Below the pieces are notes generated by a model that saw nothing but the letters and a program-made list of their open reading frames with translations, ran no database searches and was not told the DNA's origin. DNA of 64,000 nucleotides from positions 1 to 64,000 of the forward strand of contig NZ_AYYZ01000004.1 of NCBI RefSeq assembly GCF_001435375.1, in the 5' to 3' direction. The translations under genes were made by a program, and so were the position numbers. Of this stretch, positions 26,396-34,045 are shown piece after piece. The first letter of the stretch is position 1. Every line of letters begins with the position of its first letter. This DNA comes from Ligilactobacillus araffinosus DSM 20653 (lineage in GTDB: Bacteria; Bacillota; Bacilli; Lactobacillales; Lactobacillaceae).

Positions 26396-26806
26396 TTAAT
26401 TTTTCTTCTTCTTACCGTCCCACTTATTGTATCCGCCTTTAAGCACGAAAATCTTATCAAAGCCTTCTTTTTTCAACATAATCGCACATCGAAGTGCAAG
26501 GGCTTTTCCTTGTTCATATAAGTAAACTGGCATATCCTTCCGAATACCGCCAATATACATCTTAAATTGTGAAAATGGAATGTTCCGCGCACCTAAAATG
26601 TGACCAGCTTTAAATGAATCTTCTTCGCGAACATCAATAACTTGAGCATGGTGCATTGCCTTTTTGAATTCTTCATTATCGACGATCTTCGCTGCCCGTC
26701 GACTACGAACAAAAATTATAATTTGATTAATTACCATCCACAATAAAATGATAATTAAAATCATATCGACCCAAAATAAAACCGAGGGGGCTTTTCCTAA
26801 AAGCAA
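26396..26806 (-). CDS. Membrane-anchored rhodanese-like protein without catalytic cysteine
   Basis: A 136-aa protein (YqhL/YibN type): N-terminal transmembrane helix (about 9-33), short Arg-rich linker, then a rhodanese domain (about 42-132) with VIDVREEDSFKAGHILGARNIP. The active-site loop, usually CxxGxR after VYLY, reads EQGKAL (98-103), so sulfur transfer chemistry is not expected; it may be a regulatory or binding domain. TTG 26806 is the start, nine bases after GGAG. It follows glcK by 33 bp and probably ends the rpmG-distal rhomboid-yqgQ-glcK operon. Confidence 0.85.
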   Translation of the reverse strand: MLLGKAPSVLFWVDMILIIILLWMVINQIIIFVRSRRAAKIVDNEEFKKAMHHAQVIDVREEDSFKAGHILGARNIPFSQFKMYIGGIRKDMPVYLYEQGKALALRCAIMLKKEGFDKIFVLKGGYNKWDGKKKKN

Positions 26807-26839
26807 TTCAATTAGCTCCTTTCAAAAAAACAAATAAGT

Positions 26840-27802
26840 TTAGTCTTTAAACTTCAATGCCAATGAAGCAGCACCAATTACGCCGGCTTCATTTCCTAAT
26901 TGAGCTAACTTGATTTCAGTTGAACTCTTAACGGTTGGAAATGCATATTCGTTAAAGTAATTCTTAACTTGATCAAGTAAGAATTGACCAGCAGCTGAAA
27001 CACCCCCGCCAATTACGATTGCACTTGGATTTAAGATACTGCCAAAGTTTGCGCAAGCTAAACCTAAGTAATTACATACCCGGTCAACAACCATTTTAGC
27101 CAACGGATCGTTTTCTTTAGCTAAATCAAAGACTAATTTTGATGTAACTTCTTCACCATCATCCGTTAATTGTTTAAGTTTTGAATTGCCAGCATATTCT
27201 TCAGCCATGTCACGAGCAACCCGAACAACCCCTGTTGCTGATGCATAAGCTTCAAGACAACCACGGTTTCCACATGTACATAAGTAACCGCCTGGGTGAA
27301 CGTTCATGTGACCAACTTCACCACCAGCACCCATTCCGTGAACAAGTTTTCCGTTGGTAATGATTCCGCCGCCAACACCAGTTCCTAACGTAATGAAGAC
27401 AACATCGTCAGCATTTTCGCCGGCACCTTTCCATCGTTCGCCAAGGGCTGCAACGTTTGCATCGTTATCAACTGCAAATTTGATGTTTGTGCCCTTTTCA
27501 ATTTCTTCCTTAACGTTTTGAACAGTCTTCCAGTTCAAATTATATGCACCAACAACTGTTCCCTTTTCAAGGTCAACTGTGCCTGGAGTTCCCATTCCAA
27601 TTCCGATGAATTGTTCTGGCTTCATTTCATACATTTCAAGATGATGATTGATTGATTCAATGATATCCGGAACGATGTGGCTCCCTTCATCCAAAATATT
27701 GGTTTCAATACTCCACCGTTGTTGAATTTCACCATTTTCAGTTGTAATTGCAAATTTGATTGTTGTCCCGCCAAGGTCAACCCCAATTAATTTTTTATCC
27801 AT
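26840..27802 (-). CDS. glcK: ROK-family glucokinase
   Basis: Phosphorylates glucose with ATP. The 320-aa product starts MDKKLIGVDLGGTTIKFA (phosphate-binding loop) and contains DNDANVAALGE (catalytic Asp, about 105), GTGVGGG and the ROK zinc site CTCGNRGCLEAYAS (about 175). The open frame runs back to 27937 inside yqgQ, but AGGAGGAG directly before ATG 27802 marks the start. Order rhomboid-yqgQ-glcK equals Bacillus yqgP-yqgQ-glcK. Confidence 0.96.
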   Translation of the reverse strand: MDKKLIGVDLGGTTIKFAITTENGEIQQRWSIETNILDEGSHIVPDIIESINHHLEMYEMKPEQFIGIGMGTPGTVDLEKGTVVGAYNLNWKTVQNVKEEIEKGTNIKFAVDNDANVAALGERWKGAGENADDVVFITLGTGVGGGIITNGKLVHGMGAGGEVGHMNVHPGGYLCTCGNRGCLEAYASATGVVRVARDMAEEYAGNSKLKQLTDDGEEVTSKLVFDLAKENDPLAKMVVDRVCNYLGLACANFGSILNPSAIVIGGGVSAAGQFLLDQVKNYFNEYAFPTVKSSTEIKLAQLGNEAGVIGAASLALKFKD

Positions 27803-27812
27803 AATGCTCCTC

Positions 27813-28031
27813 CTAAATGTCTTTTTTCGCCGCTTCGCGCTTTTCTTCTTCGCGATGTTCTTTATCCAAAATAAGTTTGGCATTGAGGTACGTTTTTTGA
27901 TCAACAACGCCGGCTTTATACAAATGGTCAAGCTCAATTGCCGCTAATTCAATATCCCACAGTCGTTTACCAACATAAATAAAAACCCCGAACTGCTTTA
28001 AAAATTGCTGAACGTCATAATAGTTTTTCAA
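27813..28031 (-). CDS. yqgQ: YqgQ family protein (DUF910)
   Basis: A 72-aa charged helical protein, starting MKNYYDVQQFLKQFGVFIYVGKR. It belongs to the DUF910/YqgQ family of unknown biochemical function, recognisable also from its position between rhomboid and glcK. The start is TTG 28031 with GGTGGGGA upstream. Ten bases separate it from the glcK start. Confidence 0.9.
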   Translation of the reverse strand: MKNYYDVQQFLKQFGVFIYVGKRLWDIELAAIELDHLYKAGVVDQKTYLNAKLILDKEHREEEKREAAKKDI

Positions 28032-28046
28032 AATAACATCCCCACC

Positions 28047-28706
28047 TTAAGCCGTAGCGGTATGCATTCCTCTGACAAAAATCATTGCAAACAGAAGAAC
28101 TAAACCAGCCAAGGCCAGCCATCTTTTATGCATTTCAACTTTTCCAATTTGAGGAGCTCCCATAACATAGCCTAATAAGAAACCGCCTATTAAACCGCCA
28201 AGGTGTCCCCAAAGATCAATTGATCCGGTTAGGTCACTTAACAGATTCAAAACAACTAAAACTAAAAATTGCTTTGCAATCGTCCGAATATACGGGTCAT
28301 CCCGAAATGATTCGCCAAGCATCAAGTATGCGCCAAACAAACCAAATAATGCCGTACTTGCGCCCGCTGAAATTGCTGGCGTAAATGCAAAGCTTGCAAT
28401 GTTGCCGCAAATTCCGCTTACCAGATAAATAACTAAAAAACGCCATGGACCAAATAGATATTCGATCTGCATTCCTAAAAAGTAAAGGGTTACCATATTC
28501 AATACAATATGTTGAAACCCAATATGCAAAAACATTGGCGTAAATAACCGCCAAATCTGTCCCGCTGCAATTAACGCATTATCTTTCGCGCCAAATTCAA
28601 TTAAAATATTTGGATTAGTTGAGCCGCCTGCAACCGTCATTAATAAATACATCACAATATTAATGACGATCAACAGAATTGTTATCTTTGGTCTTTTCTT
28701 GCTCAT
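28047..28706 (-). CDS. Rhomboid family intramembrane serine protease (GluP/YqgP type)
   Basis: A 219-aa multi-pass membrane protease with about six to seven transmembrane helices. Catalytic Ser is in GASTALFG (about residue 122) and catalytic His in GHLGGLIGGFLLG (about 173); the conserved HIGFQHIVLN in helix 2 is also present. The open frame allows a TTG five codons earlier, but AAGGG is correctly spaced for ATG 28706 (MSKKRPK). In Bacillus GluP cleaves membrane substrates and also acts in magnesium-transporter turnover. It opens the gluP-yqgQ-glcK group; the yqgN gene usually between rpmG and gluP is missing. Confidence 0.92.
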   Translation of the reverse strand: MSKKRPKITILLIVINIVMYLLMTVAGGSTNPNILIEFGAKDNALIAAGQIWRLFTPMFLHIGFQHIVLNMVTLYFLGMQIEYLFGPWRFLVIYLVSGICGNIASFAFTPAISAGASTALFGLFGAYLMLGESFRDDPYIRTIAKQFLVLVVLNLLSDLTGSIDLWGHLGGLIGGFLLGYVMGAPQIGKVEMHKRWLALAGLVLLFAMIFVRGMHTATA

Positions 28707-28802
28707 GCTTTTCCCTTTCAATCACAGTACTAATGACACCGATTACATCAGAACGTGATAAAAAACATCCCTTTTTTAAGGGGATGAGCGTCTTAAAAGA
28801 AA

Positions 28803-28829
28803 AACAACAGGGTTTAATTCCTGTTGTTA
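28803..28829 (-). terminator. rpmG terminator overlapping its stop codon
   Basis: AACAACAGG (starting within the TAA stop on the minus strand) pairs with CCTGTTGTT, followed by TTTTTCTTTT. The hairpin begins inside the rpmG stop codon. Confidence 0.88.
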
Positions 28830-28976
28830 TTTTGTTTCACGGTGTAAAGTCGCTTTACGACAACGTGGGCAATACTTCTTAAGTTCTAAGCGATCTGGAT
28901 TGTGACGCTTATTCTTGTTTGTTAAGTATGTTTGTTCGCCACATTCTGTGCATTCTAATGTAATATTAACACGCAT
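28827..28976 (-). CDS. rpmG: 50S ribosomal protein L33 (zinc-binding form)
   Basis: A 49-aa protein starting [19 protein letters not shown] and ending [14 protein letters not shown]. Two CxxC pairs (CTEC, CPRC) make it a C+ (zinc) paralogue rather than the zinc-free form induced under Zn starvation. ATG 28976 follows TTGGAGGGT at good spacing. It is next to the class B PBP gene, as in other lactobacilli. Too short for default ORF size cut-offs. Confidence 0.95.
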   Translation of the reverse strand: MRVNITLECTECGEQTYLTNKNKRHNPDRLELKKYCPRCRKATLHRETK

Positions 28977-29117
28977 CGAAATACCCTCCAACTCTTCATA
29001 TTCTGTCTAATAAGGTGTTTAAACCTTCAACGTTAATATAATATCATCTTTTAAAAGATATTGCTACCGTTTTTTACTAATTGTTAAGGAAAATTCCTTG
29101 ACACGATTTCTAATCCA

Positions 29118-29148
29118 AAAAAGAAGGTGATCAATTCACCTTCTTTTT
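29118..29148. terminator. Terminator after the class B PBP gene
   Basis: AAAAAGAAGGTGA pairs with TCACCTTCTTTTT over a 5-base loop, with A/T runs on both strands; it ends the PBP transcript before the rpmG promoter region. Confidence 0.9.
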
Positions 29149-29161
29149 ACCTAATATTGAA

Positions 29162-31240
29162 TTAAAATCCATCACTTGACTGAACATCTTTCCAGTAAGC
29201 TGCATAAATCTGCTTAATTGCTTCCAAGTTAACTTTACTTTCAGTATTATTCGCCATTCCAGGGAACGCAACTGCAACAACGACTTGCGGATTATTATAT
29301 GGAGCATAACTTACCCCACTTAACGTTTCAGTCGGATTATTCTTGTAATATGTTTGGGCTGTACCGGTTTTCCCGGCAATTTCAGGTTTAACACCATTCA
29401 GGTACTTCCCAGTAACATACAGATTATTACCATGCATTACAAGGTAGAGTCCCTTCTTGACAACATCCCATTGGGCGGCTGTTCCCGGAACAATATTCAA
29501 GATATTTGGCATAAATTGATAAATCGTCTTGCCCATCTTGCCATCTTTTCCGTTATCATGGATTGAATCTAAGACGTGCGGTTGTAATCGATAACCACCA
29601 TTAGCAATGGTTGAGATGTACTGTGCCAACTGCAATGTTGTATATGAATCATAGTTCCCGAATGAAAGGTCAAGCGCCTTCCCAATATCAGCCTTGGTTG
29701 AAGGTCCTTCAAAACCAGCTGACTCTCCTGGAAGATCGATTCCGGTCTTAACTCCTAATCCAAATTGATTAAAGTTATCCCGCATCTTAGTGAAAATCGA
29801 TGGCGACATACTTGCTAATGACATTCCAGGCGTATATTTGAGTCCGGCTTCAAGCATTGCAAGCTGCATCATATAAGTGTTTGATGAAACTTCCAAGGCT
29901 TCAGATGCTGTTAATGGCATGTTAGCCGAACCACTCTTGTTAAACCATGATGTCTTGGGTGCTGTTCCAGCTAACTTAATTGGTTGTTCTTCGAGGGTAT
30001 TATTCGTTGGCGTAATTACCCCATCTTGAAGAGCTCCCATTACCATTGCACCCTTTACAACAGATCCCATGACAAAGGTCTGATTAATTGCGCCAATCGC
30101 ATTATCAGTGATCTTTCCGGTTTGAATATCACGGCTTACTCCCGCAAGCGCATAAACCGCACCGGTATGAGGATTCATAACCACGGCATAGGCGCCTGGA
30201 ACATATGGGTTTCCACCCGCAACGCTTTGAAGGGAGTTCTTCATGATATTTTGAACATCATTTTGGAACTGCGCATTGATCGTTAATTGAATATCATCCC
30301 CTGGCTTTCCGCCATATTGTTTGATTTCCTTCTTGATCTTATTATTCTGGGTTTCAACCTTAATGATCTCACTGTCGCCCTTCAAGGCATCTTCATATTG
30401 TGATTCAATGTAGCTTGAACCAACGCTGTCATTACGTGAATAGCCCTCTGCAAGCAAGATGTTCAATTTATCACTTGGCAAACCTTGCTTTTCAGTCGTT
30501 ACCGTCCCCGCAATTTCCTTAATCGAATCACCGCCTGGATAACTGCGTGACCAACTAGTTCCAATCTTAACTCCTGGTAACTGTGATAAATGAGCTCCAA
30601 CTTGAGCCATTTCAACGGCTGACACGCCATTAGCTTTCAACATTATGGTTGAAAGTGAATATGCGCCATCCATTTTATTGTACAAAACGGCGGCTTGTTG
30701 TTGCTGCTGGTTAAGGTTATTGACTAAACCATGATCCTTAACATACGCCATTTCTTGTTTATAAAGAGCTGAGCCGCTTAACGAATTCGCATCCTTAATA
30801 TGTTTTTGAACTCTTTCTGCATTGGCTGTCCTTCCAAGGTAGTATGCCTGCTTCATATTATCCGTTAACTGCGAAGTATCAACACTGATATACTTTGTTA
30901 AGTTATTCGCAACGTCATACATTTCTTGTGAAGTAACTGAAAGCGGCTTCGTATACGTAATTGCCGTTGCTGCATCATTTGAAACCAACAATTTGCCTGA
31001 AGAATCATAGATCATTCCCCGCGGCATATCTTTAGTTTCGGTTTGCATATTACTGTTTGAAGCATCATAAACATATTTTTTCCCGTCAATAATTTGTAAA
31101 TGAGCTAATTGAATAATCAATGCCGCAAAAAGTAAGAACACAATTACGAATAAAAAATTTAACCGAAACGGAATACTGTCTGCTTTATGTCCATTTCGAT
31201 TACTCTTTGAGAATTTATGTTGTTTTTTAAAAATTTTCAA
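29162..31240 (-). CDS. Class B penicillin-binding protein (PBP2B-like transpeptidase)
   Basis: Divisome/elongasome peptidoglycan transpeptidase. The 692-aa protein has a cytoplasmic N-tail, one transmembrane helix (about 26-47), a PBP dimerisation domain containing PRGMIYDSSG (73-82) and a transpeptidase domain with SVVK (Ser393/Lys396), SSN (452-454) and KTG (624-626). The start is TTG 31240 with only a weak GGTGA upstream, so translation may be modest. It is divergent from the PAS gene and followed by a terminator. PBP2B assignment rather than PBP2A/2X rests on overall order and absence of PASTA domains. Confidence 0.92.
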   Translation of the reverse strand: MKIFKKQHKFSKSNRNGHKADSIPFRLNFLFVIVFLLFAALIIQLAHLQIIDGKKYVYDASNSNMQTETKDMPRGMIYDSSGKLLVSNDAATAITYTKPLSVTSQEMYDVANNLTKYISVDTSQLTDNMKQAYYLGRTANAERVQKHIKDANSLSGSALYKQEMAYVKDHGLVNNLNQQQQQAAVLYNKMDGAYSLSTIMLKANGVSAVEMAQVGAHLSQLPGVKIGTSWSRSYPGGDSIKEIAGTVTTEKQGLPSDKLNILLAEGYSRNDSVGSSYIESQYEDALKGDSEIIKVETQNNKIKKEIKQYGGKPGDDIQLTINAQFQNDVQNIMKNSLQSVAGGNPYVPGAYAVVMNPHTGAVYALAGVSRDIQTGKITDNAIGAINQTFVMGSVVKGAMVMGALQDGVITPTNNTLEEQPIKLAGTAPKTSWFNKSGSANMPLTASEALEVSSNTYMMQLAMLEAGLKYTPGMSLASMSPSIFTKMRDNFNQFGLGVKTGIDLPGESAGFEGPSTKADIGKALDLSFGNYDSYTTLQLAQYISTIANGGYRLQPHVLDSIHDNGKDGKMGKTIYQFMPNILNIVPGTAAQWDVVKKGLYLVMHGNNLYVTGKYLNGVKPEIAGKTGTAQTYYKNNPTETLSGVSYAPYNNPQVVVAVAFPGMANNTESKVNLEAIKQIYAAYWKDVQSSDGF

Positions 31241-31287
31241 AAGATTTCACCGTCACTTAATTACTAAATCAATTAAAATAACATTGA

Positions 31288-31324
31288 TTGAAATTCCTGC
31301 TTAATCAGCATATGATAATGCTGA
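31288..31324 (+). promoter_or_regulatory. Promoter with palindromic operator for the PAS-apbE unit
   Basis: TTGAAA (31288-31293), 17-base spacer, TATGAT (31311-31316). The -10 lies within a perfect palindrome, TCAGCAT-N6-ATGCTGA (31305-31324), so a dimeric repressor bound there would block RNA polymerase. The leader to the PAS ATG is about 85 nt. Confidence 0.6.
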
Positions 31325-31408
31325 ACTGTACCTAATACATGGTATCACAAATTAGCAAATCGAACCATCTAAATAAAGTAATCAAATTATGGAATTTATG
31401 GAGAAATT

Positions 31409-31966
31409 ATGAAGAAGACATTTATTAAAAACGATACTCTTTTTTTTGAAAATGGAAATTTAAAGATCAGTGAGCTAGTCAGCCTCCTAAAGGCGCTCCC
31501 CTTTGAAGTCCTTTTTATTGATTCTGCCGGTCGTATCAAAATGATCATTCATCCGCTCGATCCGGACTTAAAACTTAATCAACGAATTTCATCACATTTA
31601 TTTTTTAAAACAATGCCTGCAACCTTTGATTTTCTTGAAAAATTAAAACACGGAAAAAATTCAAAAATTTCGCGGGCATTAAAAGTCAAAGATGAATATT
31701 ACAATTTGACTTTCATCGCAATTTACGACGAGGTTCAAAATTATCTAGGTTGTCTGCAAATCAGTGAGAATATTACTGAAATCATTAAAAAATATCGATA
31801 TGGTGGTTTTATTGAATCTGAATTTCAAAAATCGAAACAGTCAAGTCATTCTTTTCACTATCAAGATTCTTCATCTGAAGAATACCGCCAAGAAATCGAA
31901 CAAGATTTAATTGATATTAATACTGATGATGACAGTGATGCAATCTCCGGCGCATCTGAATTATAA
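31409..31966 (+). CDS. PAS-like domain protein encoded upstream of apbE
   Basis: A 185-aa protein, function not recognised with certainty. Residues about 15-130 look like a PAS sensor fold of the type at the C-terminus of DUF438 proteins: ISELVSLLKALPFEVLFIDSAGRI, then RALKVKDEYYNLTFIAIYDE and LGCLQISENITEIIKK. The tail (140-185) is acidic, Ser-rich and probably disordered. No DNA-binding or output domain is visible. ATG 31409 has GGAG upstream. It is 12 bp from apbE, so the pair is co-transcribed; a flavin or heme ligand is a natural hypothesis given the ApbE partner. Confidence 0.7.
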   Translation: MKKTFIKNDTLFFENGNLKISELVSLLKALPFEVLFIDSAGRIKMIIHPLDPDLKLNQRISSHLFFKTMPATFDFLEKLKHGKNSKISRALKVKDEYYNLTFIAIYDEVQNYLGCLQISENITEIIKKYRYGGFIESEFQKSKQSSHSFHYQDSSSEEYRQEIEQDLIDINTDDDSDAISGASEL

Positions 31967-31978
31967 ATTTGAGGGTTT

Positions 31979-32884
31979 ATGATGAAAAAATATCAAACAC
32001 ATTTTAAAGCTTTAGGAACCAAAATTACGCTGACCGTTTTCAGTTCGTTTGATCAGCAAGTTTTCGCTCCCAGTAAGCAGTTAATTGATTATTATGAGAA
32101 ACTATTTTCAATCTATCTTCCAGATTCTGAAATCAGTCGAATAAACAAAACCGCTGGTCAAAAAATGATTAAGGTTTCAACTCCAACCTTTGATCTCGTC
32201 ACACTTGCCAAAAAGATCAGTCTTAAATCATGGGGATTTAATGCGACAATCGGTCCACTAGTTAAAGAATGGAACATTGGTTTCTATAATGCCCATCGGC
32301 CTTCTCAAGTTAAAATCGATCAATTATTGCATCAAATTGATCCACAAAAAATCATAATAAAAAAACCTAATTTAATTGGACTTCAACAAAATAAAATGCA
32401 GCTTGATCTTGGCGGAATTGCCAAGGGTTACATTGCCGACCGCCTAAAAGATCTTTGGCACGCTTGGGGAATAAAAACCGGAATTATTAACCTTGGTGGA
32501 AACCTTCTAACCATTGGTAATAGCCCCCTACATGCTGATCGAAAATGGCGAATTGGAATTCAAGATCCATGGAATCCACGTGGGAAAGCTCTGCGAGTAG
32601 TTCGAATGCCAGCATGTTCTGCGGTCACTTCCGGAATTTATGAACGAAATTTTACTGAAAATCACCACTTTTACCACCACATTCTTGATTCCCGGACTGG
32701 TTACCCATTAAAAACACCGTTAATGGGGGTAACTGTTTTTACTGATCAATCAGTTTGGGGAGAAATTGAATCAACGCGTTTGTTTTTTTACCCTGAAACT
32801 GCAATTGACGAATTAAAAAAAGACCGCCACTTTATGGCAGCCGTTTTTGTGTATCAAAATCACGAAATTCAAATTCTCAAATAA
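31979..32884 (+). CDS. apbE: FAD:protein FMN transferase (ApbE family)
   Basis: Attaches FMN covalently to Ser/Thr of target proteins, using FAD. The 301-aa protein has the family motifs LDLGGIAKGYIADRL (about 140), GIINLGGNLLTIG (about 170) and HHILDSRTGYPL (about 235, Mg site). No lipoprotein signal or Cys box is present, so it should act in the cytoplasm, unlike many lipoprotein ApbEs. Two adjacent ATGs are possible (31979/31982). No flavinylated partner (fumarate reductase, PplA) is encoded in the window; the PAS protein is its only operon partner. Confidence 0.9.
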   Translation: MMKKYQTHFKALGTKITLTVFSSFDQQVFAPSKQLIDYYEKLFSIYLPDSEISRINKTAGQKMIKVSTPTFDLVTLAKKISLKSWGFNATIGPLVKEWNIGFYNAHRPSQVKIDQLLHQIDPQKIIIKKPNLIGLQQNKMQLDLGGIAKGYIADRLKDLWHAWGIKTGIINLGGNLLTIGNSPLHADRKWRIGIQDPWNPRGKALRVVRMPACSAVTSGIYERNFTENHHFYHHILDSRTGYPLKTPLMGVTVFTDQSVWGEIESTRLFFYPETAIDELKKDRHFMAAVFVYQNHEIQILK

Positions 32885-32917
32885 AGAGCGATTGTGACAT
32901 AGGGCCACAACCGCTCT
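32884..32917. terminator. Bidirectional terminator, apbE / serine hydrolase
   Basis: AAGAGCG...CGCTCTT with an inner TTGTG/CACAA stem and one mismatch, directly after the apbE stop and 7 bp before the convergent serine hydrolase stop. Confidence 0.85.
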
Positions 32918-32923
32918 TGTTAT

Positions 32924-33964
32924 TTATAAACAAATATTCGATAACTCTTCCCTCAAATTCAACATCTGCCCGAACGTAATATTATTTGAAAAGAAAATAA
33001 ACGCCTGATTCGTTCGATAATTCGCAATAAAACAGCTTTGATAGCCATTAATTGAGCCGTCAGCGTGAATAATTCCATCTCCAAGGTAAACCCCATCATA
33101 ATAATTATATGGGTTAGAAATGATATTACTTAATGGCACATATTTTCCCGCAACTAAACCGCTAATAAAGCTCCAGTAATCTTGCGCGCTGCTGAACACT
33201 TCTCCGGCACCCAGTTCACCAGACATTCCGGTTTTCAATTCTTCGAAATTTAAATGATTGTTTTGAGCATTTCCTGGCCCCTTTGCGTTCGTAATTTGTG
33301 ATGCGTTCGTTACCTGATTATAAAACTTGATGTTTTTTAAATTATTTGGCTTGAAAAGATTCATTGATAAATACCTTTCATAACTTTGTCCCGTAACCTT
33401 CGAAATGATTCCGGCAAGCAGTGCATAATCACTGTTCGAATAGTTCCAAGCACCAGTTTTCCCCGTTGAATCAAGATTTCTTTGGGCAAATTTCATTTGG
33501 GCTTTTTGATTTTTCAATAAATCAGCTGGGCCACTTGTTCTATCTTTAATCCCTGAACGGTGAGTCAACAAATTTTCAATAGTGATCTTTGACGCATTGG
33601 GAATGGACGGATAAAATTGACTGATTTTTGTATTCAGCGATAATTCCCCTTCATCGATCAATTTTTGAATTGCAATTCCCGTATAAATCTTTTGCAATGA
33701 CGCTATTGGATATAGCCCCGTTGCCGTAATCACATCATTTTGTTTCATTCCAGGCTGGTTACATTCAACAACGGTTGGATTCGTTCCCAAATCACCAAAT
33801 AAAACGACTCCGTTGACTTTATTATTTTCTAAGAGACTGTTAACAGCATCGCGTTTAGCAGCCGATGAATTATTGACCATGGCCGCATTACAATGACCGA
33901 AATTCAAAAATAGAAATGCTAAAAGAATTCCGAAAATTACTTTCACAAAGAATTTGCGTTTCAA
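32924..33964 (-). CDS. Secreted serine hydrolase, beta-lactamase/DltE-like, next to dlt
   Basis: A 346-aa exported protein: basic N-tail and hydrophobic signal/anchor (about 5-23), then a class C beta-lactamase-like domain with SLQK (Ser89/Lys92), YSN (175-177) and, in place of KTG, HADG (300-303). That set fits D,D-peptidase/esterase relatives rather than a resistance enzyme. In Lactiplantibacillus plantarum the dlt locus carries DltE (formerly PbpX2), a D-Ala esterase of lipoteichoic acid; the position here next to dltD suggests the same job, but sequence alone cannot separate esterase from carboxypeptidase. TTG 33964 start with AAGGAAG upstream. A terminator separates it from dltD. Confidence 0.75.
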   Translation of the reverse strand: MKRKFFVKVIFGILLAFLFLNFGHCNAAMVNNSSAAKRDAVNSLLENNKVNGVVLFGDLGTNPTVVECNQPGMKQNDVITATGLYPIASLQKIYTGIAIQKLIDEGELSLNTKISQFYPSIPNASKITIENLLTHRSGIKDRTSGPADLLKNQKAQMKFAQRNLDSTGKTGAWNYSNSDYALLAGIISKVTGQSYERYLSMNLFKPNNLKNIKFYNQVTNASQITNAKGPGNAQNNHLNFEELKTGMSGELGAGEVFSSAQDYWSFISGLVAGKYVPLSNIISNPYNYYDGVYLGDGIIHADGSINGYQSCFIANYRTNQAFIFFSNNITFGQMLNLREELSNICL

Positions 33965-34012
33965 AGATAATCTTCCTTACCATTATTCTGATAGCTTCTA
34001 TATTATAAAAAA

Positions 34013-34040
34013 TGAGACTGTAACTCAAGTTACAGCCTCA
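34013..34040 (-). terminator. Terminator of the dlt operon
   Basis: Minus strand TGAGGCTGTAAC pairs with GTTACAGTCTCA (the G-U pair forms only in this orientation), followed by TTTTTT. Member of the GAGGCTGTGAC family. Confidence 0.9.
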
Positions 34041-34045
34041 CCACT

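Noticed and set aside
27803-27937. N-terminal extension of glcK
   Set aside because: Runs through yqgQ; the Shine-Dalgarno and the ROK start MDKKLIGVDLGG are at 27802.
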